Assembly: GCA_030065235.1 (NCBI GenBank)
Contig: JASJDC010000002.1
Span: 1,016,001-1,080,000, forward strand
Length of the DNA stretch: 64,000 nucleotides
Source of the DNA: Alphaproteobacteria bacterium
GTDB taxonomy: Bacteria; Pseudomonadota; Alphaproteobacteria; UBA8366; Aestuariispiraceae
Direction: 5' to 3'
The notes below the pieces were generated by a model. The model had not been told where the DNA came from. It searched no databases and saw only the letters and a program-made list of their open reading frames with translations. Shown here piece by piece: positions 54,517 to 63,908 of the stretch. The number at the start of each line of letters is the position of its first letter. The stretch's first letter is position 1. The translations under genes and the position numbers were made by a program.

Positions 54517-55542
54517 TCAAGCAGAAGCGCCCGTCTCGGCGGCTCCATCCCCCGGCGCGTCAGACCGGGCGCGCGACAAGGCGGCCTCCAGCACCGGTTC
54601 GACCGGTAGGTCGGCGAGGGAGGGGCGACGTAGAATTTCGACCGACGGTCCCCGTTGTGCGCAGCGCGCCGGGTCCGAAGCGTCCGAATAGACCACGACG
54701 CTGGGGCAGCCCGCCGCCGCTAACAGATGCATCGGGCCGGTATCGTTTCCGATGGCGATTGAGGCGCGCGCCGCCAGCGCGCCCAGCAACAGGATCGGGG
54801 ATTTGTCGATCAGCGAGATCGTTTGCGGACAGGCCTTCAGGATCGCATCCGCCTCCGCTTGTTCCGCCCGCGTGCCGATCACCGCCGGTGTGAAACCGCG
54901 CGCCGCCAAAGCTGCGGCCAGCGCCCCATAGCGCTCCGCCGGCCAGCGCTTGTCCACGCGGTGCGGAGCGGCCCCGGGCGCCAGAAGCGCGACCGGCCCC
55001 GGCGGATCGAACCCCTCGATCGGGTCCTCGCCCGATGCGTTCGGAAGGAAACTGAGGTCGGGCGGCGGCGTCTCTTTGATTCCCAGCCAAGCGAGCTGAT
55101 CCGCCTGTCGGTCGAGCGTATGCATGGCGTTGCGGTTTGGATTTCGTTGTGGGTGCGAACAGAGGGGCGCGATCCCCGACCAGGCCGGAATGTGCGGAAG
55201 GAACAGAAACCGATAGGCCCCGGACCGGTCCGAGGTCTGGAGATCGACGACCAGATCGTAGCGCCGCGCCGTCAGCTTCTTCCGGAAACGCAGCAGCGCC
55301 GCCGGGTTCCAATAGGCCGGACGGTCGTCCAAAAGGATCTCTTGGAAATAGCCGCTCGCCTCGCCGAGCCCGCGATAGGGCCGTCGTGTCAGCAGGGTCA
55401 TGTGCGCGTCCGGATAGGTCTGGCGCACCGCCCGCATCGCCGCCAGAGCCTGAACGAAGTCGCCGAAGGCGCCGAGTTTGATGATCAGGATCGATTGCGC
55501 CGGCGGCGGCGTTTCAGGCTTTAAATGGAGGTCGGCGGGCAC
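54517..55542 (-). CDS. Glycosyltransferase family 9 (heptosyltransferase-like)
   Basis: This 341-residue GT9 protein has the N-terminal SILIIKLGAFGDFVQALAAMRAVRQTYP and the C-terminal GNDTGPMHLLAAAGCPSVVVYSD typical of ADP-heptose:LPS heptosyltransferases, with ALLAPGAAPHRVDKRWPAERYG in between. It probably adds a sugar to the lipopolysaccharide core on the inner face of the inner membrane. It lies downstream of a GT4 gene on the same strand, 57 bp away. Confidence 0.9.
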   Translation of the reverse strand: MPADLHLKPETPPPAQSILIIKLGAFGDFVQALAAMRAVRQTYPDAHMTLLTRRPYRGLGEASGYFQEILLDDRPAYWNPAALLRFRKKLTARRYDLVVDLQTSDRSGAYRFLFLPHIPAWSGIAPLCSHPQRNPNRNAMHTLDRQADQLAWLGIKETPPPDLSFLPNASGEDPIEGFDPPGPVALLAPGAAPHRVDKRWPAERYGALAAALAARGFTPAVIGTRAEQAEADAILKACPQTISLIDKSPILLLGALAARASIAIGNDTGPMHLLAAAGCPSVVVYSDASDPARCAQRGPSVEILRRPSLADLPVEPVLEAALSRARSDAPGDGAAETGASA

Positions 55543-55599
55543 GGGCGAATGACTCGATGAAACGGATGGCTCGATGGAACAGATGGATTAGGCGGGCGT

Positions 55600-56808
55600 T
55601 TAACCGAGTCGGCGTCGCTCGGCCATCTCGCCATAGAGCGCGATCGTCTTGCGGCACATTTCCTCTTTTGTGAAGTGGTTGCGCACATTGGCGATGGCTT
55701 TGGCGTGCAGTCGGTCGCGCGCCGCTTCATCCAGGCCCAGCGCCAGCGTCAAGACATGGGCGAGGTCGTCGGCGTCGCCGGGCGTATAGAGCCAGCCGGT
55801 CTCGCCATGGCTGATCTGTTCCGGCGCGGCGCCGTGGCGGGGGGCGACGACCGGACGGCCCAGGGCCTGCCCCTCGATCGCGACCCTGCCGAACCCTTCC
55901 GGATCGGTCGACGCGGACACCACCACATCGGCCAGCTTATAGGCGGCGGCCATATCGTTGCAGTCGCCGACGACATGCACATGGCCTTCCAGGCCCAACT
56001 TCCGCGCTGTGCGCTCGATTTCGTCCTGATAGGCGCTGTTGCCTTGATCGTCGCCGACCAGCAGGCAGCGAAAACCCTTATTCTCCAGCTTCGCAAGCGC
56101 GCGCAGCAGCAGGATCTGACCCTTCCAGCGCGTCAGCCGGCCCGGCAACATAATTACCGGCAGGCCGTCCGGCAGCCGCCATTGCTGCGCCAGCTTGACA
56201 ACGCGTTCGGCCGACACCGCCGCCGGATCGAAGATCGCCGTATCGACGCCGCGATGGATCACCCGGACCCGCGCCCAATCGGTGTGATAATGCCCGATGA
56301 TGTGGTCGCGGATGAATTCGCTGATGGCGATGACCCGATCGCCTTGGGTCATAACCCGATTGTAGGCTTTCTTGATGAGGTTGCCGTAATTGTAGGTCGC
56401 GTGAAACGTGGTCAGGAATGCGGTTCCAGTCTGCGCCGCCGCCGCCTTTGCGCTCCAGGCTGGAGCCCGGCTGCGCGCATGTACGATATCGATCTTATGG
56501 CGCTGGATCAGGTCGACCAGCAGCCGCGTATTGGCGCGCAGCGTGAACAGGTTCTTGCTGTCGGTCGGCGCTTGGATATGCGTGACGCCCGCCCGGTTCA
56601 GCTCGCGCTGCATCGGCCCGCCCGCGGAGACGACATAGGAGCGGAGGCCGGCCGCCTTTGCGGCAAGGGCCACATCCACCGCGCCGCGTTCGACCCCGCC
56701 GGTGACCAGGGCCGGGAGCACCTGAAGCACGCCGGGCGCGTCAGCGGCAACGCGCGGCGGCGGCTCTTGCGTCTCGGTCTTGGCGGTTTGTATTTCGGCG
56801 GCGTCCAC
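55600..56808 (-). CDS. Glycosyltransferase family 4
   Basis: This 402-residue GT4/GT-B enzyme has VLPALVTGGVERGAVDVALAAK at the N-terminus and the nucleotide-sugar domain VIMLPGRLTRWKGQILLLRALAKL, with ADVVVSASTDPEGFGRVAIEGQALGRPVVAPRHG holding the EX7E motif. It is likely in LPS core or exopolysaccharide synthesis, together with the GT9 gene downstream. Confidence 0.92.
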   Translation of the reverse strand: MDAAEIQTAKTETQEPPPRVAADAPGVLQVLPALVTGGVERGAVDVALAAKAAGLRSYVVSAGGPMQRELNRAGVTHIQAPTDSKNLFTLRANTRLLVDLIQRHKIDIVHARSRAPAWSAKAAAAQTGTAFLTTFHATYNYGNLIKKAYNRVMTQGDRVIAISEFIRDHIIGHYHTDWARVRVIHRGVDTAIFDPAAVSAERVVKLAQQWRLPDGLPVIMLPGRLTRWKGQILLLRALAKLENKGFRCLLVGDDQGNSAYQDEIERTARKLGLEGHVHVVGDCNDMAAAYKLADVVVSASTDPEGFGRVAIEGQALGRPVVAPRHGAAPEQISHGETGWLYTPGDADDLAHVLTLALGLDEAARDRLHAKAIANVRNHFTKEEMCRKTIALYGEMAERRRLG

Positions 56809-56952
56809 GGCCCTCTTCCGTATTTCGGCTCTTGGTCAGGGAATACAGTTCCCCAGGCGAGCCGCGCCTATAGGCCGCAAATTGACAGGCGCGGCAAGAC
56901 CTTCCAGGAAAGGAGCGGACCGAGACAGACCATTCAGCCCGATAAGGCCGCC

Positions 56953-57720
56953 GTGACAGAGCCGCCCATTGAATTTTTGCCCAGGGACGGCGCTCGGATC
57001 GCCATCCGCCGGGATCGGCCTCGCCTGTCCGGACAAGGTGCGGGCGTCTTGTTCTGCCCGGGATTCCACTCCGACATGACAGGGGCCAAGGCGACCGCGC
57101 TCGCGAGGCATCTCGCCGAGCGGGGCGTGGCCTACACCCGTTTCGACTATCAGGGGCACGGCCGATCCAGCGGCGCCTTTATCGACGGGACAATCGGCCT
57201 TTGGCGCGACGACGCCTTGGCGGTGCTCGATCAGGCGACAGAGGGGCCGCAGCTGATCGTCGGCTCGTCGATGGGGGCTTGGATGGCGATGCTGCTGGCC
57301 GCCGCCCGGCCGGATCGGGTGCAGGCCTTGTTGCTGTTGGCGCCGGCCCCCGACTTTCCGACCGAACTGATGCTCCCATCGATGCCGGACGCGGCGCGTC
57401 AGGCGCTTGCGCGCGATGGCGTCTGGCGCCGCCCCTCGGCCTATGACGATGCGGGCTATGAGATCACCAGCCGGCTGATTGACGAGTCCCGTGCGCACAC
57501 GGTGCTCAACCGCGACCCGATCCCTTTCGCCGGGCCGGTGCGGATCATTCACGGCTCCGAGGATGACGATGTGCCTGTGAGCCACGCGCTGCGCGTTCCG
57601 GCCGCCATCGCGTCACAGGATGTAACGCTGGAAATCGTCAAAGGCGCGGACCATCGTCTGTCGACGCCCCAGGATATTGCGCTGATGCTGCGCACGGTCG
57701 ATGACTTGCTGGCGGATTAG
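56953..57720 (+). CDS. Alpha/beta hydrolase
   Basis: This 255-residue hydrolase has an early VLFCPGFHSDMTGAKATAL, FDYQGHGRSSG, the nucleophile elbow QLIVGSSMGAWMAML (Ser), IIHGSEDDDVPV (Asp) and VKGADHRLSTP (His), a complete catalytic triad. GTG 56953 was chosen because the fold begins here; the frame is open far upstream in a region antisense to the GT4 gene. The substrate is unknown; an esterase or lysophospholipase-like role is possible. Confidence 0.88.
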   Translation: MTEPPIEFLPRDGARIAIRRDRPRLSGQGAGVLFCPGFHSDMTGAKATALARHLAERGVAYTRFDYQGHGRSSGAFIDGTIGLWRDDALAVLDQATEGPQLIVGSSMGAWMAMLLAAARPDRVQALLLLAPAPDFPTELMLPSMPDAARQALARDGVWRRPSAYDDAGYEITSRLIDESRAHTVLNRDPIPFAGPVRIIHGSEDDDVPVSHALRVPAAIASQDVTLEIVKGADHRLSTPQDIALMLRTVDDLLAD

Positions 57721-57735
57721 GGCCGGCGGTTCGGC

Positions 57736-58608
57736 TTAGAGCATTGCTTTGAGCGCTGTCTTGTAGTCTGGCCAACGCAGGACCACGCCCAGATCTTCTT
57801 TGATCCGCCGATTGTCGCAGCGCTTGTTGTCGCGATAGAAACTTCGCGCCATCGGCGACAGCTCCGCCTGATCGAAAGGAATCAAGGGCGGCGGGTCGAC
57901 GCCCAACAGGGTGCAGGCGTAGGCGATGACTTTTTCCGGCGGGGCCGGATTGTCGTCGCAGCAATTATAGGCGCCGGGTCGGTCCGGCCGCTGCATTGCC
58001 TGGTACACTATATTGGTAATGTCATCCTGATGAATGCGGCTGAACACTTGGCCCGGCTTGTCGATGCGCCGCGCCTGCCCGCGCTTGACGGTCTCCAGCG
58101 CGTTCCGGCCCGGGCCGTAAATACCGGCCAAGCGGAATAGGAAAACCGGCGCGCCGATGGCTTGACCCAGCGCGGACCAAGCGCTTTCCGCCGCGACCCG
58201 GGCCGCGCCGCGCGCGCCGGTGGGCTCAAGGGCCGAGTCTTCATCGACCCAGGCGCCGCCGCGATCGCCATAAACGCCGGTCGTCGACAAATAGCCGATC
58301 CACGCGACGGATCCGGCCGCACGTATCGCTGCTCCGAACCGCTCGATCACCGGATCGCCGCCGCTTTCGTGCTGAGGCGATGGCGGAACCGAGGACAAAA
58401 CATGCGTCGCGCCCTGCAACGCCTGGGCGACGGCTTTGTCGGCCCCAGGTTCTTCGAGAGCCGTCACCGCCCAACCTTTCTTGGCCAGAGCGTCGCGTTT
58501 TTCGCCGCTACGCACGGTTCCGGCGATCTCCCACCCCTCCGCCGCCAGCCGGTCCGCCAACGCCTGCGCCGAATAGCCGAGGCCGAAACAGAAAAACCTT
58601 TTGTCCAT
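57736..58608 (-). CDS. NAD-dependent epimerase/dehydratase family (SDR, YeeZ-like)
   Basis: This 290-residue extended-SDR-like protein has the Rossmann motif FFCFGLGYSAQALADRLAAEGW, WIGYLSTTGVYGDRGGAW, FRLAGIYGPGRNALETV and SRIHQDDITNIV. The usual YxxxK is not evident, as in many YeeZ-type proteins. The reaction is unknown. It is divergent from the TPR gene across 27 bp. Confidence 0.87.
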   Translation of the reverse strand: MDKRFFCFGLGYSAQALADRLAAEGWEIAGTVRSGEKRDALAKKGWAVTALEEPGADKAVAQALQGATHVLSSVPPSPQHESGGDPVIERFGAAIRAAGSVAWIGYLSTTGVYGDRGGAWVDEDSALEPTGARGAARVAAESAWSALGQAIGAPVFLFRLAGIYGPGRNALETVKRGQARRIDKPGQVFSRIHQDDITNIVYQAMQRPDRPGAYNCCDDNPAPPEKVIAYACTLLGVDPPPLIPFDQAELSPMARSFYRDNKRCDNRRIKEDLGVVLRWPDYKTALKAML

Positions 58609-58635
58609 CGTCAGCGACCGCCCTAAATCGACGTC

Positions 58636-59463
58636 ATGCGTGCGTCTTTCCGAATCCGAGCCAAACCCGATGCGGCCTGCAAAGCAAGACTGGTTCTCGC
58701 GCCGGCTCTCGCGATTGCGCTGGCCGCTGCCGTCATTGCGGCGTCATCAGGCGCAACGGCGCAGTCGGCCCGCTTCGCCGATCAGGAAGAGTACGGCATC
58801 TGTATGCGCATGGTGGGTTTCGACGCCAATCAGGCCTTTGAACGCGCCATGGCCTGGGAAGACGCCGGCGGCGGCAATGCAGCGCGGCACTGCGCGGGGG
58901 TCGCTCTAAACGCGCTGGGTCATTTCACGGAGGCGGCTCAACGCCTCGAGGCGTTGGCTGCATCAATGCCCGATGATACGCCGCCCGACGTGGTCGCCGA
59001 AATCCTGAGTCACGCCGGCCTCTCTTGGCAGCAGGCCGGCGAATCGCAACGCGCCTTCACGGTGCAGAGCGCCGCCCTGGACCTGGCGCCCGGCGACCCG
59101 GCGCTCTTGGTCGACCGAGCCGCCAGCCTTTTCGCTCTAAACAATTATTGGGAAGCGATCGACGATCTAAACGCCGCTTCCGCCGCCAACCGGGACGATC
59201 CTGAGATCCTAGTATTCCGGGCCAGCGCCTATCGCCATGTCGACGCCTTGGATCTTGCCTTAGAGGACGCGAACCGCGCTTTGTCGCTCGCGCCGGACCA
59301 TCCGGAAGGCTTGCTGGAACGCGGCATCCTGCGTCGTTTGACCGGTGATATTGACGGCGCGCGGGCGGATTGGTTGACCCTGATCACGCTGCATGAAGGT
59401 CGTCCGGCGGCTGACGTCGCGCGTCGCAATCTGGAACGGATGGATCTTAAGGCCGGCGGCTGA
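58636..59463 (+). CDS. Exported tetratricopeptide-repeat protein
   Basis: This 275-residue protein has a signal peptide or N-terminal anchor (LVLAPALAIALAAAVIAASSGATAQS, cleavage near AQS) and about five TPR-like helical repeats (ALNALGHFTEAAQRLEALA, SWQQAGESQRAFTVQSAALDLAPGD, LFALNNYWEAIDDLNAAS, LDLALEDANRALSLAPDHPEGLLERGIL). It probably scaffolds protein contacts in the periplasm. Two Cys (YGICM, ARHCAG) near the N-terminus may form a disulfide. Confidence 0.83.
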   Translation: MRASFRIRAKPDAACKARLVLAPALAIALAAAVIAASSGATAQSARFADQEEYGICMRMVGFDANQAFERAMAWEDAGGGNAARHCAGVALNALGHFTEAAQRLEALAASMPDDTPPDVVAEILSHAGLSWQQAGESQRAFTVQSAALDLAPGDPALLVDRAASLFALNNYWEAIDDLNAASAANRDDPEILVFRASAYRHVDALDLALEDANRALSLAPDHPEGLLERGILRRLTGDIDGARADWLTLITLHEGRPAADVARRNLERMDLKAGG

Positions 59464-59511
59464 TCGGTGCGGCGCGACGGATAGGCAGTCGAACGCCTAC
59501 TGAAAAGCGCT

Positions 59512-59931
59512 TTACTCGGCGCCCTCGAAATGCCGGCCGCGCACGGTCTCCATCTGGCGGCGTTCGCGTTTCGTAGGCCTTCCGGCGCCGGGCTCTCGCC
59601 TGGGTTCGGGCGGCGTCGCCGTCTCGCCCATGCGCTTCGCGGCGGCCTCGATCGGCGCCAGGTCGCGATAGAGCGTCCGCGCCTCGTTGGCAGGGCCGCG
59701 CCGCGTCGCGGTCGCGCCTATTTCGATCACACGGACATGCGCTCCTTGCGGGAAAGTCAGGATGTCGCCGGGGCGGATGCAGTGGCCGGGCTTTGACACC
59801 CTTTCCCGATTCACGCGGCATCGGCCGCTTTCGACGGTCTGTTTGGCGAGCGTCCGGCTCTTGAAAAAGCGCGCCTGCCAGAGCCATTGATCGAGCCGCT
59901 GCTTCGCCGTCGTTGTCGCCGTCGCTGTCAT
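59512..59931 (-). CDS. S4-domain RNA-binding protein (HslR/Hsp15-like)
   Basis: This 139-residue protein has an S4 fold (QRLDQWLWQARFFKSRTLAKQTVESGRCRVNRERVSKPGHCIRPGDILTF) and a basic C-terminal tail (GRPTKRERRQMETVRG). These are features of Hsp15, which rescues stalled 50S subunits. It lies downstream of the helicase gene on the same strand, 76 bp away, and is probably co-transcribed. Confidence 0.92.
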   Translation of the reverse strand: MTATATTTAKQRLDQWLWQARFFKSRTLAKQTVESGRCRVNRERVSKPGHCIRPGDILTFPQGAHVRVIEIGATATRRGPANEARTLYRDLAPIEAAAKRMGETATPPEPRREPGAGRPTKRERRQMETVRGRHFEGAE

Positions 59932-60007
59932 GCCGCCTGTCCCCTATTCGCCAACACCGTCGCCTTCATCCGATATCGCTTTCCTTCGTTCTGGACCGGC
60001 CCGTCCG

Positions 60008-62596
60008 TCAGGCCGTCTTGCCGAGCAAATCCTTCAACACGGCAAAGGGCGAGTCCGGATTCGCCGCCTTGCGTCCCGTCGCGCCATGCCGTGTCTTCGG
60101 TTTCTTCTTGGCGGGGCCCGGCCGTGCGTCCGGACGGTCCGCCTTGGCGCGTTTCGGCCGATGTTTCGCCGCTTCGGAACCACGCGTGCGGCGTGGTTTC
60201 AACCGATAGACCTCAGCCTCGGCGTCGGTTTGTTTGACGCGAACGCAGCCCATGGCGCGCAGCACGTCCGGCAGTTCGTCCAACCGGCAGTCGATCTGGT
60301 CGGCCAGCGCCTGATCCGGCGTCACGCCGCCGGCTTTCGAGCCTTTGCGGATTCTGGCCATCACGCTTTCGAACCGGTCGAGACGCACGGCGATCGGACC
60401 GCAGGGCTGGAACCCCAAAAGCCGCGCGTCGTCTTTCTCAGACACATCCCGCAGCACGCCTGAGCCGCGCCGCGGGGGACGGGCCTGCAACCGGCCGGTC
60501 CAGGCGGCGGTCAGAGCGGCGCGGGCGCGCAAAGGTCCGGGTTTCAGCAGATGGTCGATATAGATGGCGTCGCGCCCGAACCGCACGGCGCCCTCTGCCA
60601 TTGCTTTTCGATCTTCCGGCGCGATCAAGGCGATCTGTTCGGCGAGATCGCGGGCGGAGCAGGATCCGAGGCCTTCCAGCAGTCGGTAAGCCAAGCCTTT
60701 CGCCGCGCCGCTCTCAAAAGCTCGATCGCGCAAGGCGAAGAGCGGCCGGAAGCGCTTAGCCAGATATTGGTCGAGCCAGACGCGCAGCCGCGCTTCGACC
60801 CGCGCGAAACAGGCGGCGTCCGTGAGCAGGCCGCGCGCAATCCGAAGGCCCGGGTTCCAGATCGCCGCGCCTTTCGACAGCTGCGCCAGTTCGGCCCTGT
60901 CCCATAGGATCTTGCCTTCGGCGGTGAGGGAGAGTGCGGCGTCCTCCGCCGTCTCCAGCCGGCGGACGAGATCGGGCAGCGCAGGCGCCACCAGCCGCTC
61001 GGCGGTAGCGCTCAGGGCCCTGGACTCGCGGGCGTCCGCGGCCTCGTGCGCGCGGAATTGGAACCCTTCAACATGGCCGATCACATGCCCTTCCAACACC
61101 ACCTCGCCGTTCGGCCGAAGCCCGCCCAGCGCGTCGCCGGCGAGATCGGGCTTTCGGTTCAAGACAGAGGCGCGGCGATCGACGAAGCGCTGGATCAGCC
61201 GATCGTGCAAAGCGTCGCTCAACCGGTCCTCGATCACCCGCGCGCGTTCTTGCCAGGCGGCGGAATCGCCCAGCCAGTCGCCGCGATGGGCGATATAGGC
61301 GAGGGTTCGGATATGGGCGATCCGGGTGGTGATCGTGTCGATATCCCCATCGAGCCGATCCAGCCGCTCGAACTGCCCGGCGATCCAGTCGACCGGCAGC
61401 CGGCCGTCGCCATCGATCAGTCTGACGAAAAGCTGCCCGAGCAATTCGGCGTGATGATCCGGTGTCATCTGCCGGAAGTCGGGGACCTGGCAGACATCCC
61501 ACAGCAACTGCACCCGGTCCGGCGACCCGGCGCGGTCGCTCACCGCCTCATCCCGCGCCAGCATCGCCAGGACGGCGTGATCTTCGCCGTCGCGCATCCG
61601 GATCAAATGCTCGTTTGGCGGCTCCCAGCGCAGCGAGGCCAGCAGCGCTTTCGGCGATCGGAAATCCAGCCGCCGGTTGCGCCAAAGCAGTTTCGAGAGC
61701 GGCTTGTAGCGGTGGCTTTCGATCGCCGCCACGGTTTCTTCGTCGATCTGGGGGATGTTGTTGGTCACCCCAAACGCGCCGTCATTCGCGTGCCGCCCGG
61801 CGCGCCCGGCGATCTGCCCCAACTCATGCGGCTCCAACAGGCGCAGCCGTCGACCGTCGAATTTGCGCGTGCCGGCGAAGGCGACATGGTCGATATCCAT
61901 GTTCAGCCCCATGCCGATCGCGTCGGTTGCGACCAGATAGTCGACCTCGCCCGCCTGATACATCTGGACCTGGGCGTTGCGGGTGCGCGGCGACAGCGCC
62001 CCCAGCACAACAGCGGCGCCGCCGCGATGCCGCCGTATCTGCTCGGCCATCTCATAGACCTCGGCGACCGAGAAGGCGACGACAGCGGCGCGGCGGGGCA
62101 GGCGCGTCAGCTTGGCGGCCCCGGCATGGCTGAGCGTCGAGAAACGCGGGCGATTCTCGATCACCGCCTCCGGAACCAGTGTGCGGATCAGGCCGGCGAT
62201 GGTCTCGGCGCCCAGGAACATGGTTTCGGCCGCGCCGCGCGCGTGCAGCAGCCGGTCGGTGAAGACATGGCCGCGATCCGGATCGGCGCAGAGCTGGATC
62301 TCATCGACGGCCAGGAACGCGACCACTTTGTCCAGCGGCATGGATTCGACGGTGCAGACCCACCATTGCGGGTTCGGCGGTATGATTTTTTCTTCGCCGG
62401 TGATCAGCGCGACTGTGGTTGGCCCCTTTTCCCGGACGATCTTGTCGTAGTTTTCGCGGGCCAGCAGGCGAAGGGGGAAGCCGATCATGCCGGTCGAATG
62501 ACTCAGCAGCCGCTCAATCGCGAGGTGCGTTTTGCCGGTGTTGGTCGGTCCCAACACCGCGCGAACGGCGCCTCTTTCGGACATCAGCAACGCCAT
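60008..62596 (-). CDS. SUV3-like RNA/DNA helicase (mgpS-type, DEAD/DEAH)
   Basis: This helicase of about 862 residues has Walker A VLGPTNTGKTHLAIERLL, motif II FLAVDEIQLCADPDRGHVFTDRLL (DEIQ) and motifs V/VI VDYLVATDAIGMGLNMDIDHVAF and LGQIAGRAGRHANDGAFGVT. A long C-terminal region with the SUV3_C-like segment and a Lys/Arg-rich tail follows. Mitochondrial SUV3 unwinds RNA for decay; the bacterial homologue is little studied. ATG 62596 is chosen (62584 is possible). It is paired with an S4 RNA-binding gene, consistent with an RNA role. Confidence 0.9.
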   Translation of the reverse strand: MALLMSERGAVRAVLGPTNTGKTHLAIERLLSHSTGMIGFPLRLLARENYDKIVREKGPTTVALITGEEKIIPPNPQWWVCTVESMPLDKVVAFLAVDEIQLCADPDRGHVFTDRLLHARGAAETMFLGAETIAGLIRTLVPEAVIENRPRFSTLSHAGAAKLTRLPRRAAVVAFSVAEVYEMAEQIRRHRGGAAVVLGALSPRTRNAQVQMYQAGEVDYLVATDAIGMGLNMDIDHVAFAGTRKFDGRRLRLLEPHELGQIAGRAGRHANDGAFGVTNNIPQIDEETVAAIESHRYKPLSKLLWRNRRLDFRSPKALLASLRWEPPNEHLIRMRDGEDHAVLAMLARDEAVSDRAGSPDRVQLLWDVCQVPDFRQMTPDHHAELLGQLFVRLIDGDGRLPVDWIAGQFERLDRLDGDIDTITTRIAHIRTLAYIAHRGDWLGDSAAWQERARVIEDRLSDALHDRLIQRFVDRRASVLNRKPDLAGDALGGLRPNGEVVLEGHVIGHVEGFQFRAHEAADARESRALSATAERLVAPALPDLVRRLETAEDAALSLTAEGKILWDRAELAQLSKGAAIWNPGLRIARGLLTDAACFARVEARLRVWLDQYLAKRFRPLFALRDRAFESGAAKGLAYRLLEGLGSCSARDLAEQIALIAPEDRKAMAEGAVRFGRDAIYIDHLLKPGPLRARAALTAAWTGRLQARPPRRGSGVLRDVSEKDDARLLGFQPCGPIAVRLDRFESVMARIRKGSKAGGVTPDQALADQIDCRLDELPDVLRAMGCVRVKQTDAEAEVYRLKPRRTRGSEAAKHRPKRAKADRPDARPGPAKKKPKTRHGATGRKAANPDSPFAVLKDLLGKTA

Positions 62597-62725
62597 AGGA
62601 TTAGCTTCTCGCGCTTCGCCGATCCGGCGCAAGGAAAATCAACATCACTTGGCTTATTCGCGCCGACAGGCCGTGCTGGATCGCCGGGTGACCGCTTCTT
62701 GGGAGACCGCAGATCGCGACCGGCT

Positions 62726-62842
62726 AATCCGTCGCCCCGGCCCCCGAGCCGGGGCCCATGGTCCCGCCCGACATGCTGGCCCTCGAGTTGGAGTCGATCC
62801 GACGGCGCCATGGGCCCCGGATCAAGTCCGGGGCGACGGATT
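62726..62842. repeat. REP-like palindromic element
   Basis: Two near-complementary arms (62726-62761 and 62808-62842) are built of CCGTCGCCCCGG, GCCGGGGCCCATGG and their complements, separated by about 45 bases. This is the form of the dispersed intergenic palindromes common in alphaproteobacterial genomes. It lies between the helicase and CobW-like genes. Only one copy is seen in this window. Confidence 0.75.
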
Positions 62843-62864
62843 GGTCAAATCGAAAGCGTAGGCT

Positions 62865-63905
62865 CTAATTGGCGAGCCAGGGCGTCAGAGCCGACTTCAC
62901 CGCGGCGATATCGAATCCGTGCAGGCCGATGAAGACCAGATCGCTGCGGCGGGCCTCGTCGCCGCGCCAATCACGGTCGAAATAGCGCTGGATGCGTGGG
63001 CCGACCGCTTGCACCACTTCGCGGCGCGGCAGATCCGGGCGGTCCAGGAACCCTTTGACCCGCAACAGGTCCTGATCGGCGATCACCTGCGCCAAGGCCG
63101 CTTCGAACGCGTCGATATCCGCGATCGGGCCCAGCGATATCGCGACCGTGTCGAAATCATCGTGATCGTGATCGTCATGGCCGTCGTGATGGGAGGGCCG
63201 CGCCTGCAGATCGTCTTCGGCGGCGGCGTCCAGGCCCAGCAGGATGCGCCGATCGACCTGGGCGTGCAGCGCCGGCACCACGCTAACCCCGTCCCGCACG
63301 CGCGCTGACAAGCTGTCCGACAGCGCCGTCTTTTGCTCGACGTCCAACAGATCAGTCTTGTTCAAGACGATCAGGTCCGCGCAATGCAACTGGTCTGTAA
63401 AGACTTCCTCCAAGGGGTTGTCATGGTCCAGCGCATCATCTGCCTGGCGCTGCGCCTCGACCGCGTCTTCGTCATCGGCGAAGCGGCCTTCCGACACCGC
63501 CTTGCCGTCAACCACGGTGATCACGCCGTCCACCGTGACCTGTGCCTTAATCTCCGGCCAATTGAAGGCCTTAACCAGGGGTTTCGGCAGCGCCAGGCCG
63601 GAAGTCTCTATGATGATGTGATCGGGCTTGGCGTCGCGGTCCAGGATCGTCTGCATGGCGGGCAGGAAATCGTCGGCCACGGTGCAGCAGATGCAGCCAT
63701 TGGCCAGCTCGATGACATCCTCCTCCTCACAGCCTTCGACGCCGCAGCCCAGCAGGGTCTCGCGATCCATGCCCAGATCGCCGAACTCGTTGATCAGAAA
63801 GGCGAAGCGTTTTCCCTCGGCCCCTTCGATCAGGTTGCGGATCAGGGTCGTCTTGCCCGCGCCCAGAAAGCCCGAAATCACCGTCGCCGGCACTTTTTCC
63901 GCCAT
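62865..63905 (-). CDS. CobW/G3E-family metal-handling GTPase
   Basis: This 346-residue G3E GTPase has Walker A ISGFLGAGKTTLIRNL, the metal-binding CxCC in LANGCICCTV, IIIETSGLALP, NKTD, a His/Asp-rich loop (HHDGHDDHDHDD) and a C-terminal CobW_C domain (RVKGFLDRPDLPRREVVQAVG). CobW is linked to cobalt insertion in aerobic cobalamin synthesis; zinc chaperone paralogues exist, so the metal is not certain. It is preceded after 3 bases by another minus-strand gene, hence part of an operon extending out of the window. Confidence 0.9.
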   Translation of the reverse strand: MAEKVPATVISGFLGAGKTTLIRNLIEGAEGKRFAFLINEFGDLGMDRETLLGCGVEGCEEEDVIELANGCICCTVADDFLPAMQTILDRDAKPDHIIIETSGLALPKPLVKAFNWPEIKAQVTVDGVITVVDGKAVSEGRFADDEDAVEAQRQADDALDHDNPLEEVFTDQLHCADLIVLNKTDLLDVEQKTALSDSLSARVRDGVSVVPALHAQVDRRILLGLDAAAEDDLQARPSHHDGHDDHDHDDFDTVAISLGPIADIDAFEAALAQVIADQDLLRVKGFLDRPDLPRREVVQAVGPRIQRYFDRDWRGDEARRSDLVFIGLHGFDIAAVKSALTPWLAN

Positions 63906-63908
63906 GCC

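Noticed and set aside
54258-54548. 96-residue minus-strand frame upstream of thrS.
   Set aside because: It overlaps the GT9 end and the proposed leader peptide, and has no family resemblance; the short Thr-rich frame is the better explanation of the region.
61046-62932. 628-residue plus-strand frame opposite the SUV3-like helicase.
   Set aside because: It is antisense to a helicase with all motifs intact and has no recognisable family.
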